In this document: in pieces, positions 25,693 through 34,479 of the stretch | How positions within the stretch are numbered: position 1 is the first letter of the stretch | How the letters are laid out: each line of letters starts with the position of its first letter | NCBI GenBank assembly: GCA_016936575.1 | Contig: JAFGXQ010000163.1 | Span: forward strand, 1 to 45,185 | From: Deltaproteobacteria bacterium | Lineage (GTDB): Bacteria > Myxococcota_A > Polyangia > JAAYKL01 | Length of the DNA stretch: 45,185 nucleotides | Direction: 5' to 3' | Program-made: the position numbers and the translations under genes | Notes under the pieces: model-generated | Seen by the model: only the letters and a program-made list of their open reading frames with translations | Database searches by the model: none | Told to the model about the DNA's origin: nothing

Positions 25693-26889
25693 TTAGCGCC
25701 ATTTCGTGGTTTCGTTCAGATACTCGTTATATTTTGTGGCAAATGAAGGGTTGTCTGGACGAAGTCGTTTTGCCTCTTTCATAATCTTCAACGCGGTATC
25801 GGGGTCGCCTTCTTTTTCAAAGTATACCGCTACGTCATGAAGAATACTCGGATTGTTGACTGCCGGAGAATTCCCAATTGCATTCACGTGGGCGGCATTG
25901 CGGATGGATTCCAGCCATTGCTGGTACAAATGTGGATAGTAGCGATATGACATCATTGCTTGCAGGGCATTTAAATAGTGCTTGTTCGGAGCGAACCTGG
26001 GTTCGCCGTATAACGCCAACATGAAGTGATTGGCTTCGGTATCGCTTTTTACTCGAGCTAAATAGCGTTCTGCATTCCCGGTGAAAACCACATCTGGCTG
26101 GTACTGTTCGACCATGTCTCTGTGAACAAAAGTGCTGCGAACAAACAGAATATCCGAAAACAGCAGTCGCAGAAAACGAATCGCTCCCTGAAAAAAGGAG
26201 TCTCCGAAGATCAATAGCCGCTTGGGCGTAATAGACTCGTCGTTATGAAAAATGAAAACATTGTTTGTATTCCCGGGGAGATAGGGCTGATTGCTAAAAC
26301 GATACATTCGCGGTTCGCGAACAACATTGAGAACCGTTTCTTTGCTGGTGTCGTTTGCACCCAGCATTCTTGACAAATCCCCGCCAAGGGGTTGTTTGGT
26401 TTTCTCAAAGAGGGTTTCCGGCAATTCGGGGATATCGGTGTTTCTACATAATTGATTGACAATCTCAAGATACCCAATATCGGAGTTGTGGGTATTGTAC
26501 TTGCTGAAGGTGGGACTTTGCGCTTCCTTTTGGCGAAGCTCTTTCAGCGGATATAAAACATCGAGGTGTTTGGCTTTTAGTGGACGCTGATAGTATCTGC
26601 GAAAAACACTTTCTATGTTATTGTATGGGGGCAACAGCAGTGACTTTTGCACAATGGGTTTACTTGGAAAAACCAGATGCTTGTAGATAATTGCGGTTGA
26701 ATCAAAATATGCGGTCCGTGAAGCGATGTTTCCAACAAAATTTTCGACATCAGAAGATGAGACTTTTTTTTCCCCCATCAGGTAGTCGAACTGGTGTTGA
26801 TGTCCTTGAAATAAGAAAGCCCAATTCCCTTTGCCTAGCAATACATTATTTTTTACCTCGGGTTTCGGCTTTTTTTTGAGAATGTTCAT
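25693..26889 (-). CDS. AlgX/AlgJ-like SGNH-fold protein (possible O-acetyltransferase)
   Basis: The start chosen is ATG 26889 (MNILKKKP); an ATG at 26907 is also possible. The 398-residue product has the opening block NNVLLGKGNWAFLFQG, the block KYNTHNSDIGYLEI in place of the D-x-H-W region of AlgX/AlgJ, and LLIFGDSFFQGA as the SGNH nucleophile block. AlgX and AlgJ transfer acetyl groups to alginate; here the polysaccharide is unknown. No signal peptide or membrane helix is apparent, so it could act in the cytoplasm, unlike AlgX. The C-terminal tail (ALKIMKEAKRLRPDN) resembles a TPR unit. The following 26890-27158 gap holds no gene I can support. Confidence 0.65.
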   Translation of the reverse strand: MNILKKKPKPEVKNNVLLGKGNWAFLFQGHQHQFDYLMGEKKVSSSDVENFVGNIASRTAYFDSTAIIYKHLVFPSKPIVQKSLLLPPYNNIESVFRRYYQRPLKAKHLDVLYPLKELRQKEAQSPTFSKYNTHNSDIGYLEIVNQLCRNTDIPELPETLFEKTKQPLGGDLSRMLGANDTSKETVLNVVREPRMYRFSNQPYLPGNTNNVFIFHNDESITPKRLLIFGDSFFQGAIRFLRLLFSDILFVRSTFVHRDMVEQYQPDVVFTGNAERYLARVKSDTEANHFMLALYGEPRFAPNKHYLNALQAMMSYRYYPHLYQQWLESIRNAAHVNAIGNSPAVNNPSILHDVAVYFEKEGDPDTALKIMKEAKRLRPDNPSFATKYNEYLNETTKWR

Positions 26890-27158
26890 CGGAAATCCTG
26901 TGTGCATGGAGTAGCCTTGTTTGTGTCCGTATTGGTCTTCGATATATCATAACAAATGTTTCTGCCAAACTGCAATTTGTCTGTTGTGATGCTCAGAAAC
27001 GAGGGATGACGCAATGAAGAACTGAATAATCGTACTACGATTTTGGCGTATCTTTGTCGCAATTGGGGCGGCAGCGTCCTACAGCAAAGGCGTGAATGAA
27101 GCAATGTGAATTGAAGTGAATGTCAAACGGTATTCAAAAGCGAAAGCGACAGGGAAGG

Positions 27159-27740
27159 CTACTCGGCGAGTTTGTCTTTCATTTTTTTCATCATTTGGTC
27201 CCAACCTTCTTTTTCAATCAGGTTGTTGAATTGGGACCGGTAATTGGAAACCAGGCTGATGCCGTCTGTCTTCATGTCGACAACGATCCATTTGTTGCCT
27301 TTCTTTTCCATTGTGTACGCAATCTCCACGTCCACGGGGCGGGCGCCGGAGTTATCGGTGACGATGGTTACAACCGTCGCTTTGTCGCCTTTCACCTTTT
27401 CAGATTCGTAAACAATTTCACTGCTTTTGGTGTCTTTTAGTCGCTGCAGGATATTCTTTTCAATCAGTGCCGTCAGTGTTTTCGAAAAATCCGTCTGTTG
27501 CTCTGCGGTGCGGGTTTCCCAGTGCTTGCCCAGAGAGTCTTTGCACAAACGGTCAAAATCGAGCATTTTCTTAACGATTTTAAGTATTTTGGTTTTGTTC
27601 TGCTCGGCTTTTACCAGCAGCGGCTTCATCTCACTATCCAGCGATTTAAGGTATTCGGTCGGGCCGACGGCGGCGAATGCGGTACCTGAAATACCAATTG
27701 TCAAAGTGAATATGGCAAGAATCGTTTTGAAAAGTCTCAT
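27159..27740 (-). CDS. mlaC: MlaC/Ttg2D-family periplasmic phospholipid-binding protein
   Basis: The start is ATG 27740 (MRLFKTIL) with GGGAGAAA upstream, giving 193 residues. A signal peptide ends AFA-A at about residue 23. The body matches the Tol_Tol_Ttg2 family: MLDFDRLCKDSLGKHWETRTAEQQTDF near 55-80 and a C-terminal NNLIEKEGWDQMMKKMKDKL. MlaC ferries phospholipids between outer-membrane MlaA and the MlaFEDB ABC transporter. The ABC components are not in the window. It lies 88 bp behind the TolC-like gene, an arrangement that may be an operon. Confidence 0.88.
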   Translation of the reverse strand: MRLFKTILAIFTLTIGISGTAFAAVGPTEYLKSLDSEMKPLLVKAEQNKTKILKIVKKMLDFDRLCKDSLGKHWETRTAEQQTDFSKTLTALIEKNILQRLKDTKSSEIVYESEKVKGDKATVVTIVTDNSGARPVDVEIAYTMEKKGNKWIVVDMKTDGISLVSNYRSQFNNLIEKEGWDQMMKKMKDKLAE

Positions 27741-27828
27741 AATAATTTCTCCCACTCGGTAGTAGCTCGTTTTTCGCAATCTCCCAATTGCTGTTGCTTA
27801 CACCCAAGAGACGCGGCAGCCAACCGGC

Positions 27829-29298
27829 TTATTCATTTTTTTTCTTTGCCGATACACCACCGGTGACTTTTTCCAATCTGGCGATGCCGATATTGTATTC
27901 AGCAATCTTTTGGTGAAGTTGCGCCATAATGCCGAAGTACTCTTTCAGGGCGTCTTTCACCTCTTTGGAGGAGCCGATGCCGGTCGCGTGATTTTGAACC
28001 GCCGCCAGCATCCAACCTCGCGCCAATCGTTTTGATCGATTGAGCGCTTCAATTGAGGCTTTTGCAGAGGTGACTTCCACGTACGCGGTTTCCACTTCAA
28101 GCATAATACCGTCGAGCGCCCATTTTTTGTCCATGATAATGGCTGCCAACTCTGCCTTGCTTTGCTTCAACTTATTGATATCTTTTCCGAAATCTAATGG
28201 ATAACGCATAACCAACGCCATTGCCGGCACCCATGAACCGTAGTTGTACGGGTCCTCATATACCCAGGGCATGTCTGCGTCGTTTCCGTTTTCTCTCACC
28301 TGGACACCGGGGGTGTATCCGCCGCGCAGCGAAACCACCAGTGCCAGTTCCGGCAATACTTCAGTTCGCTGGTACGCCACTTTGGCTTCGTATGCACTGA
28401 CCGCATGCCGTAAAGCTTCGAGTTCCGGGCGATTTTCAAGCGCCAGATTCTTATATGCCCCCAAGTCTTCGAGTTGGTCGTCAACTACCGTCTGCGGCTC
28501 TTCGGGAATGTCTACCCGCTTGTTATTTTCAGTGGGGACCAGAAAATTAAGGGCGGCTAAACCTTGTTTTTCAATTTTTATTGCTTCCTGTTCCATCGCA
28601 TCCAATTGCGCTTCAAATACCTTCAGTTTCACCAAGTCGATTTCGGTTTCTGTACCCTCCTGCTTTTCGAGGTTTTCTTCGATTTTCTCCCGGGCTTTCA
28701 CCAGATGTTTTCGGCCCTGCGACAATGTGTACAGCATTTCCCGTGCACCGGTGATCGCATGAAACGCCTGATGAACATTGAATCGGATTTCATTTTCAAT
28801 CGAAGGCATCATCGCCGATTTGGCCAAAATCCCTTCATCAAGGGCGCGTTTGCCCGCAGACATTTTTCTGGATGTGGGAATGGGAATGGCGCCGGCCAGT
28901 TTAATGTGAAAACTCGGACCCAGGTCGCTGCCCCAATTTTCTTCTGACTCGGTTTCACCGCTGCAGCTGGCGTAGGTGCCGCCGGTTACATCTGCGCATT
29001 TGTCGGGCACCAGCGCAAATTTCCCCTGGATGTAAAAGTGGGAAAACGGTTCCCACAGCAGCGATTTTTTTTGCGACTCCAACGCGCTGAGTCGATGTCT
29101 TTCCGCCGCCAGTTTGTCGCTGTTTCGAATGGCGCGCGCCACACATTCGTCGAGAGTTAATGTAACCGTTCTGGAAGATTCTTTCTTTTCGGGCGCCGGC
29201 GGTCCCTCCGCACCGGTTTCGGAGGCAGCAACGGACAACGCGCAGAATGGCACAAGCAGTAAAAAAAGGATACTTTGAAATTTATTGTAATGGTTCAT
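27829..29298 (-). CDS. TolC-family outer-membrane efflux protein
   Basis: This 489-residue protein has a signal peptide ending VAA-S (about residue 25). Two repeated OEP-type halves with long alpha-helices follow, containing the typical segments LTLDECVARAIRNSDKLAAERHRLSALESQKKSLL-like at the start and NLALENRPELEALRHAVSAYEAKVAYQRTEVLPEL in the middle. TolC proteins form a trimeric tunnel for type I secretion or RND/ABC efflux. The inner-membrane partners are not visible. Together with mlaC it may serve lipid or hydrophobe transport, which is inference. The 29299-29496 region upstream is AT-rich without a gene. Confidence 0.88.
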   Translation of the reverse strand: MNHYNKFQSILFLLLVPFCALSVAASETGAEGPPAPEKKESSRTVTLTLDECVARAIRNSDKLAAERHRLSALESQKKSLLWEPFSHFYIQGKFALVPDKCADVTGGTYASCSGETESEENWGSDLGPSFHIKLAGAIPIPTSRKMSAGKRALDEGILAKSAMMPSIENEIRFNVHQAFHAITGAREMLYTLSQGRKHLVKAREKIEENLEKQEGTETEIDLVKLKVFEAQLDAMEQEAIKIEKQGLAALNFLVPTENNKRVDIPEEPQTVVDDQLEDLGAYKNLALENRPELEALRHAVSAYEAKVAYQRTEVLPELALVVSLRGGYTPGVQVRENGNDADMPWVYEDPYNYGSWVPAMALVMRYPLDFGKDINKLKQSKAELAAIIMDKKWALDGIMLEVETAYVEVTSAKASIEALNRSKRLARGWMLAAVQNHATGIGSSKEVKDALKEYFGIMAQLHQKIAEYNIGIARLEKVTGGVSAKKKNE

Positions 29299-29496
29299 CT
29301 ATAGTCATTTCATTGTTCGGTTGTTCTGCGTTGTGTAGCAAAGATTCGCATCATTAAAAAGGTATTTATAAGATCAAAAACAACGATTGCCACCTACGTA
29401 CTTTATACGTGTGGCGAATAAAAAATTCGCAAATTCCGAACTTTAAGATTCATCAAAGCGATGCCCGAAAAAAAAGTAAAAAATTTCAAAAATATA

Positions 29497-29524
29497 TTGC
29501 CATCGGCGATCTCCAGAATATAAT
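29497..29524 (+). promoter_or_regulatory. Sigma-70 type promoter of the tRNA cluster
   Basis: TTGCCA, 16 bp, then a perfect TATAAT at 29519-29524. The start would lie near 29531, about 27 nt before tRNA-His. The stretch after the -10 is C-rich. It probably drives all three tRNA genes as one transcript. Confidence 0.8.
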
Positions 29525-29557
29525 CCCAACTCCGTCGACGAGTTATCGATGGATTAT

Positions 29558-29630
29558 GGTGAGAATAGTTCAACGGTAGAGCCCCGGCTTGTGGTGCCGG
29601 TTGTTGCGGGTTCGAATCCCGTTTCTCACC
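29558..29630 (+). tRNA. tRNA-His (GTG)
   Basis: The cloverleaf is complete: an extra G at -1 (29558) opposite C73 (29630), as is diagnostic for tRNA-His. The acceptor GTGAGAA pairs with TTCTCAC, and the anticodon loop TTGTGGT has GTG at 29591-29593. The T-arm carries TTCGAAT. CCA is not encoded. Confidence 0.96.
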
Positions 29631-29657
29631 CTGAAGAACGATTCGCGTTTTCGTTTT

Positions 29658-29731
29658 GCGCTCGTAGCTCAGTTGGATAGAGCGTCGGACTTCGAATCCG
29701 CAGGTCGGGTGTTCGAGTCACCCCGAGCGTG
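29658..29731 (+). tRNA. tRNA-Arg (TCG)
   Basis: The acceptor GCGCTCG pairs with CGAGCGT, with a terminal G-U. The D-arm is GCTC/GAGC, the anticodon loop CTTCGAA has TCG at 29692-29694 and should read CGA, and the T-arm is GGGTG/CACCC. The outer pair of the anticodon stem (T27-C43) is mismatched. CCA is not encoded. Confidence 0.94.
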
Positions 29732-29745
29732 CTAGCAAAAAAGAA

Positions 29746-29819
29746 GCGCCAATAGCTCAACTAGGCAGAGCAGCGGACTCTTAATCCGGAGGTTGAAGGT
29801 TCGATTCCTTCTTGGCGCA
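29746..29819 (+). tRNA. tRNA-Lys (CTT)
   Basis: The acceptor GCGCCAA pairs perfectly with TTGGCGC. The anticodon loop CTCTTAA has CTT at 29780-29782 (reads AAG), and the T-arm is GAAGG/CCTTC. The first pair of the anticodon stem is a G-G mismatch. The discriminator is A and CCA is not encoded. Confidence 0.95.
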
Positions 29820-29861
29820 TAATCACAATTATCAATTCAAACCGGTGGTCTGAACCGAACC

Positions 29862-30896
29862 ATGAGCAAATCCCTATCAGTTTTAAAGCAAATCTCTGAT
29901 GAACAGGGGTTGGACAGTGCCACTGCAGAGGCTATCGACTCTGTTTCTTTGCTGTTGGATGAAGGCCTTGCCAAAATTGAAGACGCACTATTCGACAGCA
30001 CCCGGCAAGCGCCGAAACCCGTAAGCGAAATCGCGGATTATATATTGGATGCCGGCGGGAAGCGGATTCGGCCGGCGTTGTGTATGCTGGGAGCGAAAGC
30101 GTTTTCCTCCGCGTCAGAGCCGATAGTGCTGGCGACTGTATGCGAACTACTTCATAACGCCACGCTGCTTCACGATGATGTGATTGACGAAGGTGATGTT
30201 CGGCGCGGGAAACCCGCATCGAGAATGGTGTGGAGCAACGCGTTGTCCATTCTTGGTGGCGACTACATGCTGATGCGCTGTGTCGACTATATCGCGCAGA
30301 TGGACGCGGTATATACTCAGCGTTTCGTTGAAACACTGAAAGCGTTGATCGAGGGCGAAATTATACAGCTTCGGTTTCGGGAAACGGTGAATACCACCCA
30401 GGACGACTACTTCGAGATAGTGAACGGCAAAACATCGAGTCTGTTTTCGTTTGCCACCACCACAGGTGCAATGTTCGGAGGCGGAGATGAAAAGAATGTC
30501 GGCTATTTTGGAAAGTTCGGACATCATATCGGTATTTCATTTCAGCTGATCGACGATGTTCTTGATTTTGATTCGGATTCAGTTGAACTCGGCAAGAACC
30601 TGTTGGCCGATATTTCACAGGGAAAGATGACACTGCCGGTAATTTTAGCCGCAGAAAAAGACCCCGCTGTGGTTGAACTGCTCGAGCAACTCAAAGCCGG
30701 CGAACAAACAAACCGCTATGCGTCGGAGATCGCTGTAAAAGTGGCGTCTACCGGCGCGCTGGAAGCGACACGAACCGCTGCCGCAGAGCACACCCGCCTG
30801 TCCATCGACGCACTGAACGGGGTGTCCGCATCTAACTCGGCGGTAATTTCTGTGTTAGAGCAGCTGTCTTTATCGCTGCTGCATCGTACCCGATAG
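29862..30896 (+). CDS. Trans-polyprenyl diphosphate synthase (IspB/HepT type)
   Basis: This enzyme condenses isopentenyl diphosphate units into the long prenyl chain of ubiquinone or menaquinone. The 344-residue protein has both aspartate-rich motifs: DDVID at 105-109 (first) and DDVLD at 231-235 (second). The GGKRIRP block lies near residue 65. The segment before the first motif reads CELLHNATLLH, with small and medium residues suited to long chains. The exact chain length cannot be told. It follows the tRNA cluster by 42 bp and may share its transcription. Confidence 0.93.
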   Translation: MSKSLSVLKQISDEQGLDSATAEAIDSVSLLLDEGLAKIEDALFDSTRQAPKPVSEIADYILDAGGKRIRPALCMLGAKAFSSASEPIVLATVCELLHNATLLHDDVIDEGDVRRGKPASRMVWSNALSILGGDYMLMRCVDYIAQMDAVYTQRFVETLKALIEGEIIQLRFRETVNTTQDDYFEIVNGKTSSLFSFATTTGAMFGGGDEKNVGYFGKFGHHIGISFQLIDDVLDFDSDSVELGKNLLADISQGKMTLPVILAAEKDPAVVELLEQLKAGEQTNRYASEIAVKVASTGALEATRTAAAEHTRLSIDALNGVSASNSAVISVLEQLSLSLLHRTR

Positions 30897-30957
30897 CGCA
30901 TTGACTGCTACCCGTTTTTCATAGACAAAAACGAATGGTTCGTTACATTTTATATGT

Positions 30958-32580
30958 ATGAAAGATCTTTACGTTGTTAGCGATTTACATCTCGGTGAAG
31001 GACGTCAGGACGGCAAACGGTTCGCCGCAACTGAAGATTTTTTTCACGACGAGGATTTCGCCCGATTCCTCTCTTATTTAGCCCGGGAATACAGCGATGC
31101 TCCTGATTCGATGAAGTTGGTGTTGAACGGAGACGTCTTTGATTTCCTAACGATCACGCGCATTCCGTCGAAAGCGGTGGCACAGTCCCTCGATATGCAC
31201 GTATCTCGTGCGGAGATGAAGTTCGGTTTAAACGCGACCGCTGCGAAATCGGTGTTCAAGCTGAATGTCATTGCCAAGGGGCATCCAATATTTTTTGAAG
31301 CATTGTCAAAATTCATTCGGGCGGGTTTTTCCGTTGAAATTCTGCGCGGCAACCATGATTTGGAACTGTACTTCACCGAGGTGCAGCAACGATTCCTGGA
31401 ACTGTTGTCGTTCGTTGAGGACGGCGCATCCCTCAGACAGCTTCACCGTCAGGTGCGTTTTCACCAATTGTTTTATCGTGAAAAGGGGCGGGTTCATATC
31501 GAGCATGGGCATCAATACGATAAAGCCAACAGCAACCGGTATCCGTTGAAGCCCACGTTTACACGTCGCACCAGAGTGGGTGCGATTGAAATGGATGTTG
31601 AGCTGCTCGACTACCCCATCGGGTCGGTGTTCGTGAAATATTTTTACAATCGGGTCCGTCAGTTTGACCCGTATGCGCCCAGATTGGTGTCGCCCGAACA
31701 ATATATGGATTTCATTCGGCGATACAACGTGTTCGACGTGTGGAAGGTTTACAAGGATCATTATCCCTACTTTATCGCCGCGTTGAGTCCGAGCACAGAG
31801 GTGGGGGCGGGAGAGTTTTCCAGACGAGAAAAGGAAACCCACGAGAGCCAGACGCAGCAGGTTGCCAATGAGACGGGCATCGCCGAATTTTATGACAAAT
31901 GGGACAAACTGAAAGTGTCTCCCGAGCCGGCAAGCAAGGCGGCGGTGGTGAAGCGCGCGATGGAGCCGCTGGTTCGGCGCGGTATGTGGGCGGGAGTTTT
32001 TACCTTTGTGGTGTTGTATTTGTGGATTCTGTTTTTCATGCTCATACAGGAGATTCCCTGGTTGGCGGCCAACGCATTCATCATGTCGTTGTTCGCCGCT
32101 TCGTCCATCGTGGGGGCGTTCTGGGTATGGTCTCATTTTCGAAAAAAGATTCGATTGTGGCGAGTGACCGAGCACGAACAGATGCGCAAATCAGCTGCGG
32201 AACTGGCGCAAATTGTAGATGCGAAGGTGTTGATATTCGGCCACTCTCATCATGTGGATAACAGCGTGATTGATGACAACGGTACTGTCTACGCGAACAG
32301 CGGCACATGGACTACCGTGGTCAACCCGTGGAGTCGCATCATTCGTGATGCACGGCGGTTTACGTTTTTGCGCGTGCGGGGAACAGACGTAGAGCTGTTG
32401 CGGTGGAACACTGAAGGCGCGCGGGTTGACCCCGTGCCGATGTTCAGTTTAAAAGAAGAGGCTGAAGCACAGGTTACATTAGACGATATTGACGATGATC
32501 TTGTTGTTTCAAGAGAGCATTCCTGGCTGCCCAGCGCAGCGGCGCAGCAGGAGACGGAGCAGACAGATGAATTCGAATAA
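30958..32580 (+). CDS. Calcineurin-like metallophosphoesterase with inserted membrane hairpin
   Basis: This 540-residue protein has the metal-binding motifs in order: SDLHLG (D9, H11), NGDVFD, RGNHD, HGHQYD and finally GHSHH near 428-432. Two hydrophobic helices (about 343-366 and 371-395) lie between the fourth motif and GHSHH, so the catalytic fold is interrupted by a membrane hairpin. Both parts of the active site would then be on the same (cytoplasmic) side. Its N-terminal half resembles LpxH-like UDP-diacylglucosamine hydrolases only at motif level; its substrate is unknown. The next gene overlaps its end by 14 bp. Confidence 0.85.
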   Translation: MKDLYVVSDLHLGEGRQDGKRFAATEDFFHDEDFARFLSYLAREYSDAPDSMKLVLNGDVFDFLTITRIPSKAVAQSLDMHVSRAEMKFGLNATAAKSVFKLNVIAKGHPIFFEALSKFIRAGFSVEILRGNHDLELYFTEVQQRFLELLSFVEDGASLRQLHRQVRFHQLFYREKGRVHIEHGHQYDKANSNRYPLKPTFTRRTRVGAIEMDVELLDYPIGSVFVKYFYNRVRQFDPYAPRLVSPEQYMDFIRRYNVFDVWKVYKDHYPYFIAALSPSTEVGAGEFSRREKETHESQTQQVANETGIAEFYDKWDKLKVSPEPASKAAVVKRAMEPLVRRGMWAGVFTFVVLYLWILFFMLIQEIPWLAANAFIMSLFAASSIVGAFWVWSHFRKKIRLWRVTEHEQMRKSAAELAQIVDAKVLIFGHSHHVDNSVIDDNGTVYANSGTWTTVVNPWSRIIRDARRFTFLRVRGTDVELLRWNTEGARVDPVPMFSLKEEAEAQVTLDDIDDDLVVSREHSWLPSAAAQQETEQTDEFE

Positions 32581-32950
32581 GCGTTTCTTTTTAATTGTTG
32601 ATGTGGCGGATTCGTCGTGCAGTACCGGTCTCGACCAGAAAACGGCGGGCATTCTGGCGTATCTCTTCGGCATTGTTTTCATCTTTATTGAATCCGAAAA
32701 TCGGTTCGTGCGGTATTGTGCGGTTCAATCGCTGTTTCTATGGGCAGCGTGGATGCTGCTCTTCATTGCGCTGTCGGTATTTTCGGCGTTTCCGCTGATT
32801 GGAATGATTTTCGAGCTGGTGCGTGCGTTGATGTCGCTGATTGTGCTGGTGACGATTGCCGGGTTGGCGGTAATGGCTGGAAAAAATAAAAAAGTGATGT
32901 TTCCGTTTGTTAGCAGGTACGCAGACGAATGGAGTGATCCCGATTTATAG
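32567..32950 (+). CDS. Small DUF4870/Tic20-like membrane protein
   Basis: The start is ATG 32567, inside the end of the phosphoesterase gene, giving 127 residues. Family-type features are STGLDQKTAGILAYLFG followed by IESENRFVRYCAVQSLFLW, then two more membrane helices and a charged C-terminus. The family role is unclear. The overlap suggests translational coupling and perhaps a complex with the membrane-bound phosphoesterase. Confidence 0.82.
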   Translation: MNSNKRFFLIVDVADSSCSTGLDQKTAGILAYLFGIVFIFIESENRFVRYCAVQSLFLWAAWMLLFIALSVFSAFPLIGMIFELVRALMSLIVLVTIAGLAVMAGKNKKVMFPFVSRYADEWSDPDL

Positions 32951-32967
32951 CATCTTTTGCTTGCGTG

Positions 32968-33738
32968 TTATACGCCCACGAATGTGTTGCCACCGTTTAC
33001 CGGAATGAATGCACCCGTGATGAAGCTGGCCAGATCAGACCCCAGAAAAGCCACCACATTGGCAATTTCACTGTCTTCCCCCCGGCGCCGCAGCGGAACT
33101 GTTTTCGCGTATGATTCCTGAATCTCCGTCCCTTTCTGCCGATCCTTGTAGCTGATGGTCCAACCGGGGGCGACCTGGTTCACCGTCACCCCATCGGGAC
33201 CCACTTCCCGTGCGAGAACGCGTAGCACACCGTCCATTCCCTTTTTTCCCGCAGCATAGGCCGATTGGGTCTCATATGTCTGAATCGACACTTCGGTGTT
33301 GATGCCGATGACGCGCCCCCATTTTTGTGCAACCATATGCGGAACAAATGCTTTCGCCGCATGCACGTTCTGCATAACGCAACTTTTAAACTGGTTATCG
33401 TAATCTTCGACTTCTTCTTCCAGCACGGTTTTCCAGGGGAAAATCTGGGTCACCGCATTGGTCACCACGATGTCCGGCAGTTTGAAATTCGATTCAATTT
33501 CGGCTTTCATTGCCATCATCGAATCGTATTCACCAACGTCTGCCGTGGCCACAAACCCGCGAACACCGAGCGCTTCAATCTCAGCGCGCAGTACGGCCGC
33601 ATGTTTCTGATTGTGTTTGTAATGGATAATCACATCAGCACCGCATTGGGCGAGGGTCTGCACCATCACGCGACCCAACTGCCCGGTGGCGCCGGTGATC
33701 AGCGCGGTTTTTCCGGATAGGTCAATTGAAATAGTCAT
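32968..33738 (-). CDS. Short-chain dehydrogenase/reductase (FabG-like)
   Basis: This 256-residue classical SDR has the cofactor motif TGATGQLG near residues 17-24, an Asp-containing TADVGEYD segment, NAVT in place of NNAG, and the catalytic YAAGK motif about residue 161 with a Ser in NTEVSIQ. The C-terminal FITGAFIPVNGG is typical of FabG-like reductases. The substrate is unknown. It lies 9 bp behind the IMP cyclohydrolase-like gene and converges with the small membrane protein gene. Confidence 0.88.
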   Translation of the reverse strand: MTISIDLSGKTALITGATGQLGRVMVQTLAQCGADVIIHYKHNQKHAAVLRAEIEALGVRGFVATADVGEYDSMMAMKAEIESNFKLPDIVVTNAVTQIFPWKTVLEEEVEDYDNQFKSCVMQNVHAAKAFVPHMVAQKWGRVIGINTEVSIQTYETQSAYAAGKKGMDGVLRVLAREVGPDGVTVNQVAPGWTISYKDRQKGTEIQESYAKTVPLRRRGEDSEIANVVAFLGSDLASFITGAFIPVNGGNTFVGV

Positions 33739-33747
33739 AAGATGTGT

Positions 33748-34479
33748 TTAATCTCCGTCGTGACAGTTTTTCACAACAATTTTCACCAGGTTTCCATCGG
33801 CGTCGATTTCTTTCACCCCAAGGGATACGCGGTTTTCGCTGTTGAGGGCATTCCAGTAGGTATCGAGCACCTCGTCGACGGTTCCTTCCAGCGGCATCAG
33901 CAGCGGCATGGTATTGAAAGAGGGCAGGGGATCGCCGTCACCCATATAGGTGGTCAAACAATAACCGTTCCCGTTGCCCGGCAACGCAGGTGTAAACATG
34001 GAATTGTCGGTAAACGCCGGGTCCACTTGGTTGGCGGAAAGAACGCTCATATATATTTTCGGCGTGTTTCCCGAAAAATCGATCATTGCCGAGATTCTGG
34101 GCGTGTAATTGGGTGCATCGGGTTCGCGCTCTCGTGTGCGAAGCGCCTTGGTAAAGCAATCTCCCTGTTGATAAAAGTCGTAAATGGTTTTGGTCTGGTC
34201 GCCGTTGCTTACCAGATGAACATTGTTTGTTGCCAGCATCGCGTCATAGATAATCAAACTGGGATCGCTTACTTTGCTTTCATCGACGGGTTCGGTCCAA
34301 AGACGGTCTCCGTCAAATTTGAATCGGCGATTTCGGCTGTTCACGCTTCTGCCCATGATGAAATACACAATGGCGAAGTTTCCGGTAGGCAGCTTTCCAA
34401 CCACAATCCCCCGACCGGGATACACATTGTTCTTTAGATGAGATTCAAAATTCTTAGCGGCGACATCTTTTGCGCTCAT
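33748..34479 (-). CDS. PurO-type IMP cyclohydrolase-like protein
   Basis: This 243-residue protein starts at ATG 34479 behind TAGGAG. It has the IMP_cyclohyd family opening: NVYPGRGIVVGKLPTGNFAIVYFIMGRS with SRNRRF after it. The family closes the ring of FAICAR to IMP in purine synthesis and is best known in archaea (PurO), with relatives in Clostridia and scattered bacteria. Most bacteria use PurH instead. Clustering with an SDR gives no clear purine context, so a moonlighting or diverged activity is possible. Confidence 0.75.
   Translation of the reverse strand: MSAKDVAAKNFESHLKNNVYPGRGIVVGKLPTGNFAIVYFIMGRSVNSRNRRFKFDGDRLWTEPVDESKVSDPSLIIYDAMLATNNVHLVSNGDQTKTIYDFYQQGDCFTKALRTREREPDAPNYTPRISAMIDFSGNTPKIYMSVLSANQVDPAFTDNSMFTPALPGNGNGYCLTTYMGDGDPLPSFNTMPLLMPLEGTVDEVLDTYWNALNSENRVSLGVKEIDADGNLVKIVVKNCHDGD

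Noticed and set aside
26886..27104. 72-codon minus-strand frame before the SGNH gene
   Set aside because: No ribosome site, no motif and no signal; treated as intergenic.
30913..30933. CGTTTTT...AAAAACG inverted repeat after the prenyl synthase gene
   Set aside because: It consists of A and T runs with little GC; too weak for a terminator call.
31306..32175. Long open frame on the minus strand (289 codons)
   Set aside because: It is antisense to the metallophosphoesterase, whose catalytic motifs prove the plus-strand reading.
33742..34437. Plus-strand open frame of 231 codons
   Set aside because: It is antisense to the IMP cyclohydrolase-like gene, which has family motifs and a ribosome site.
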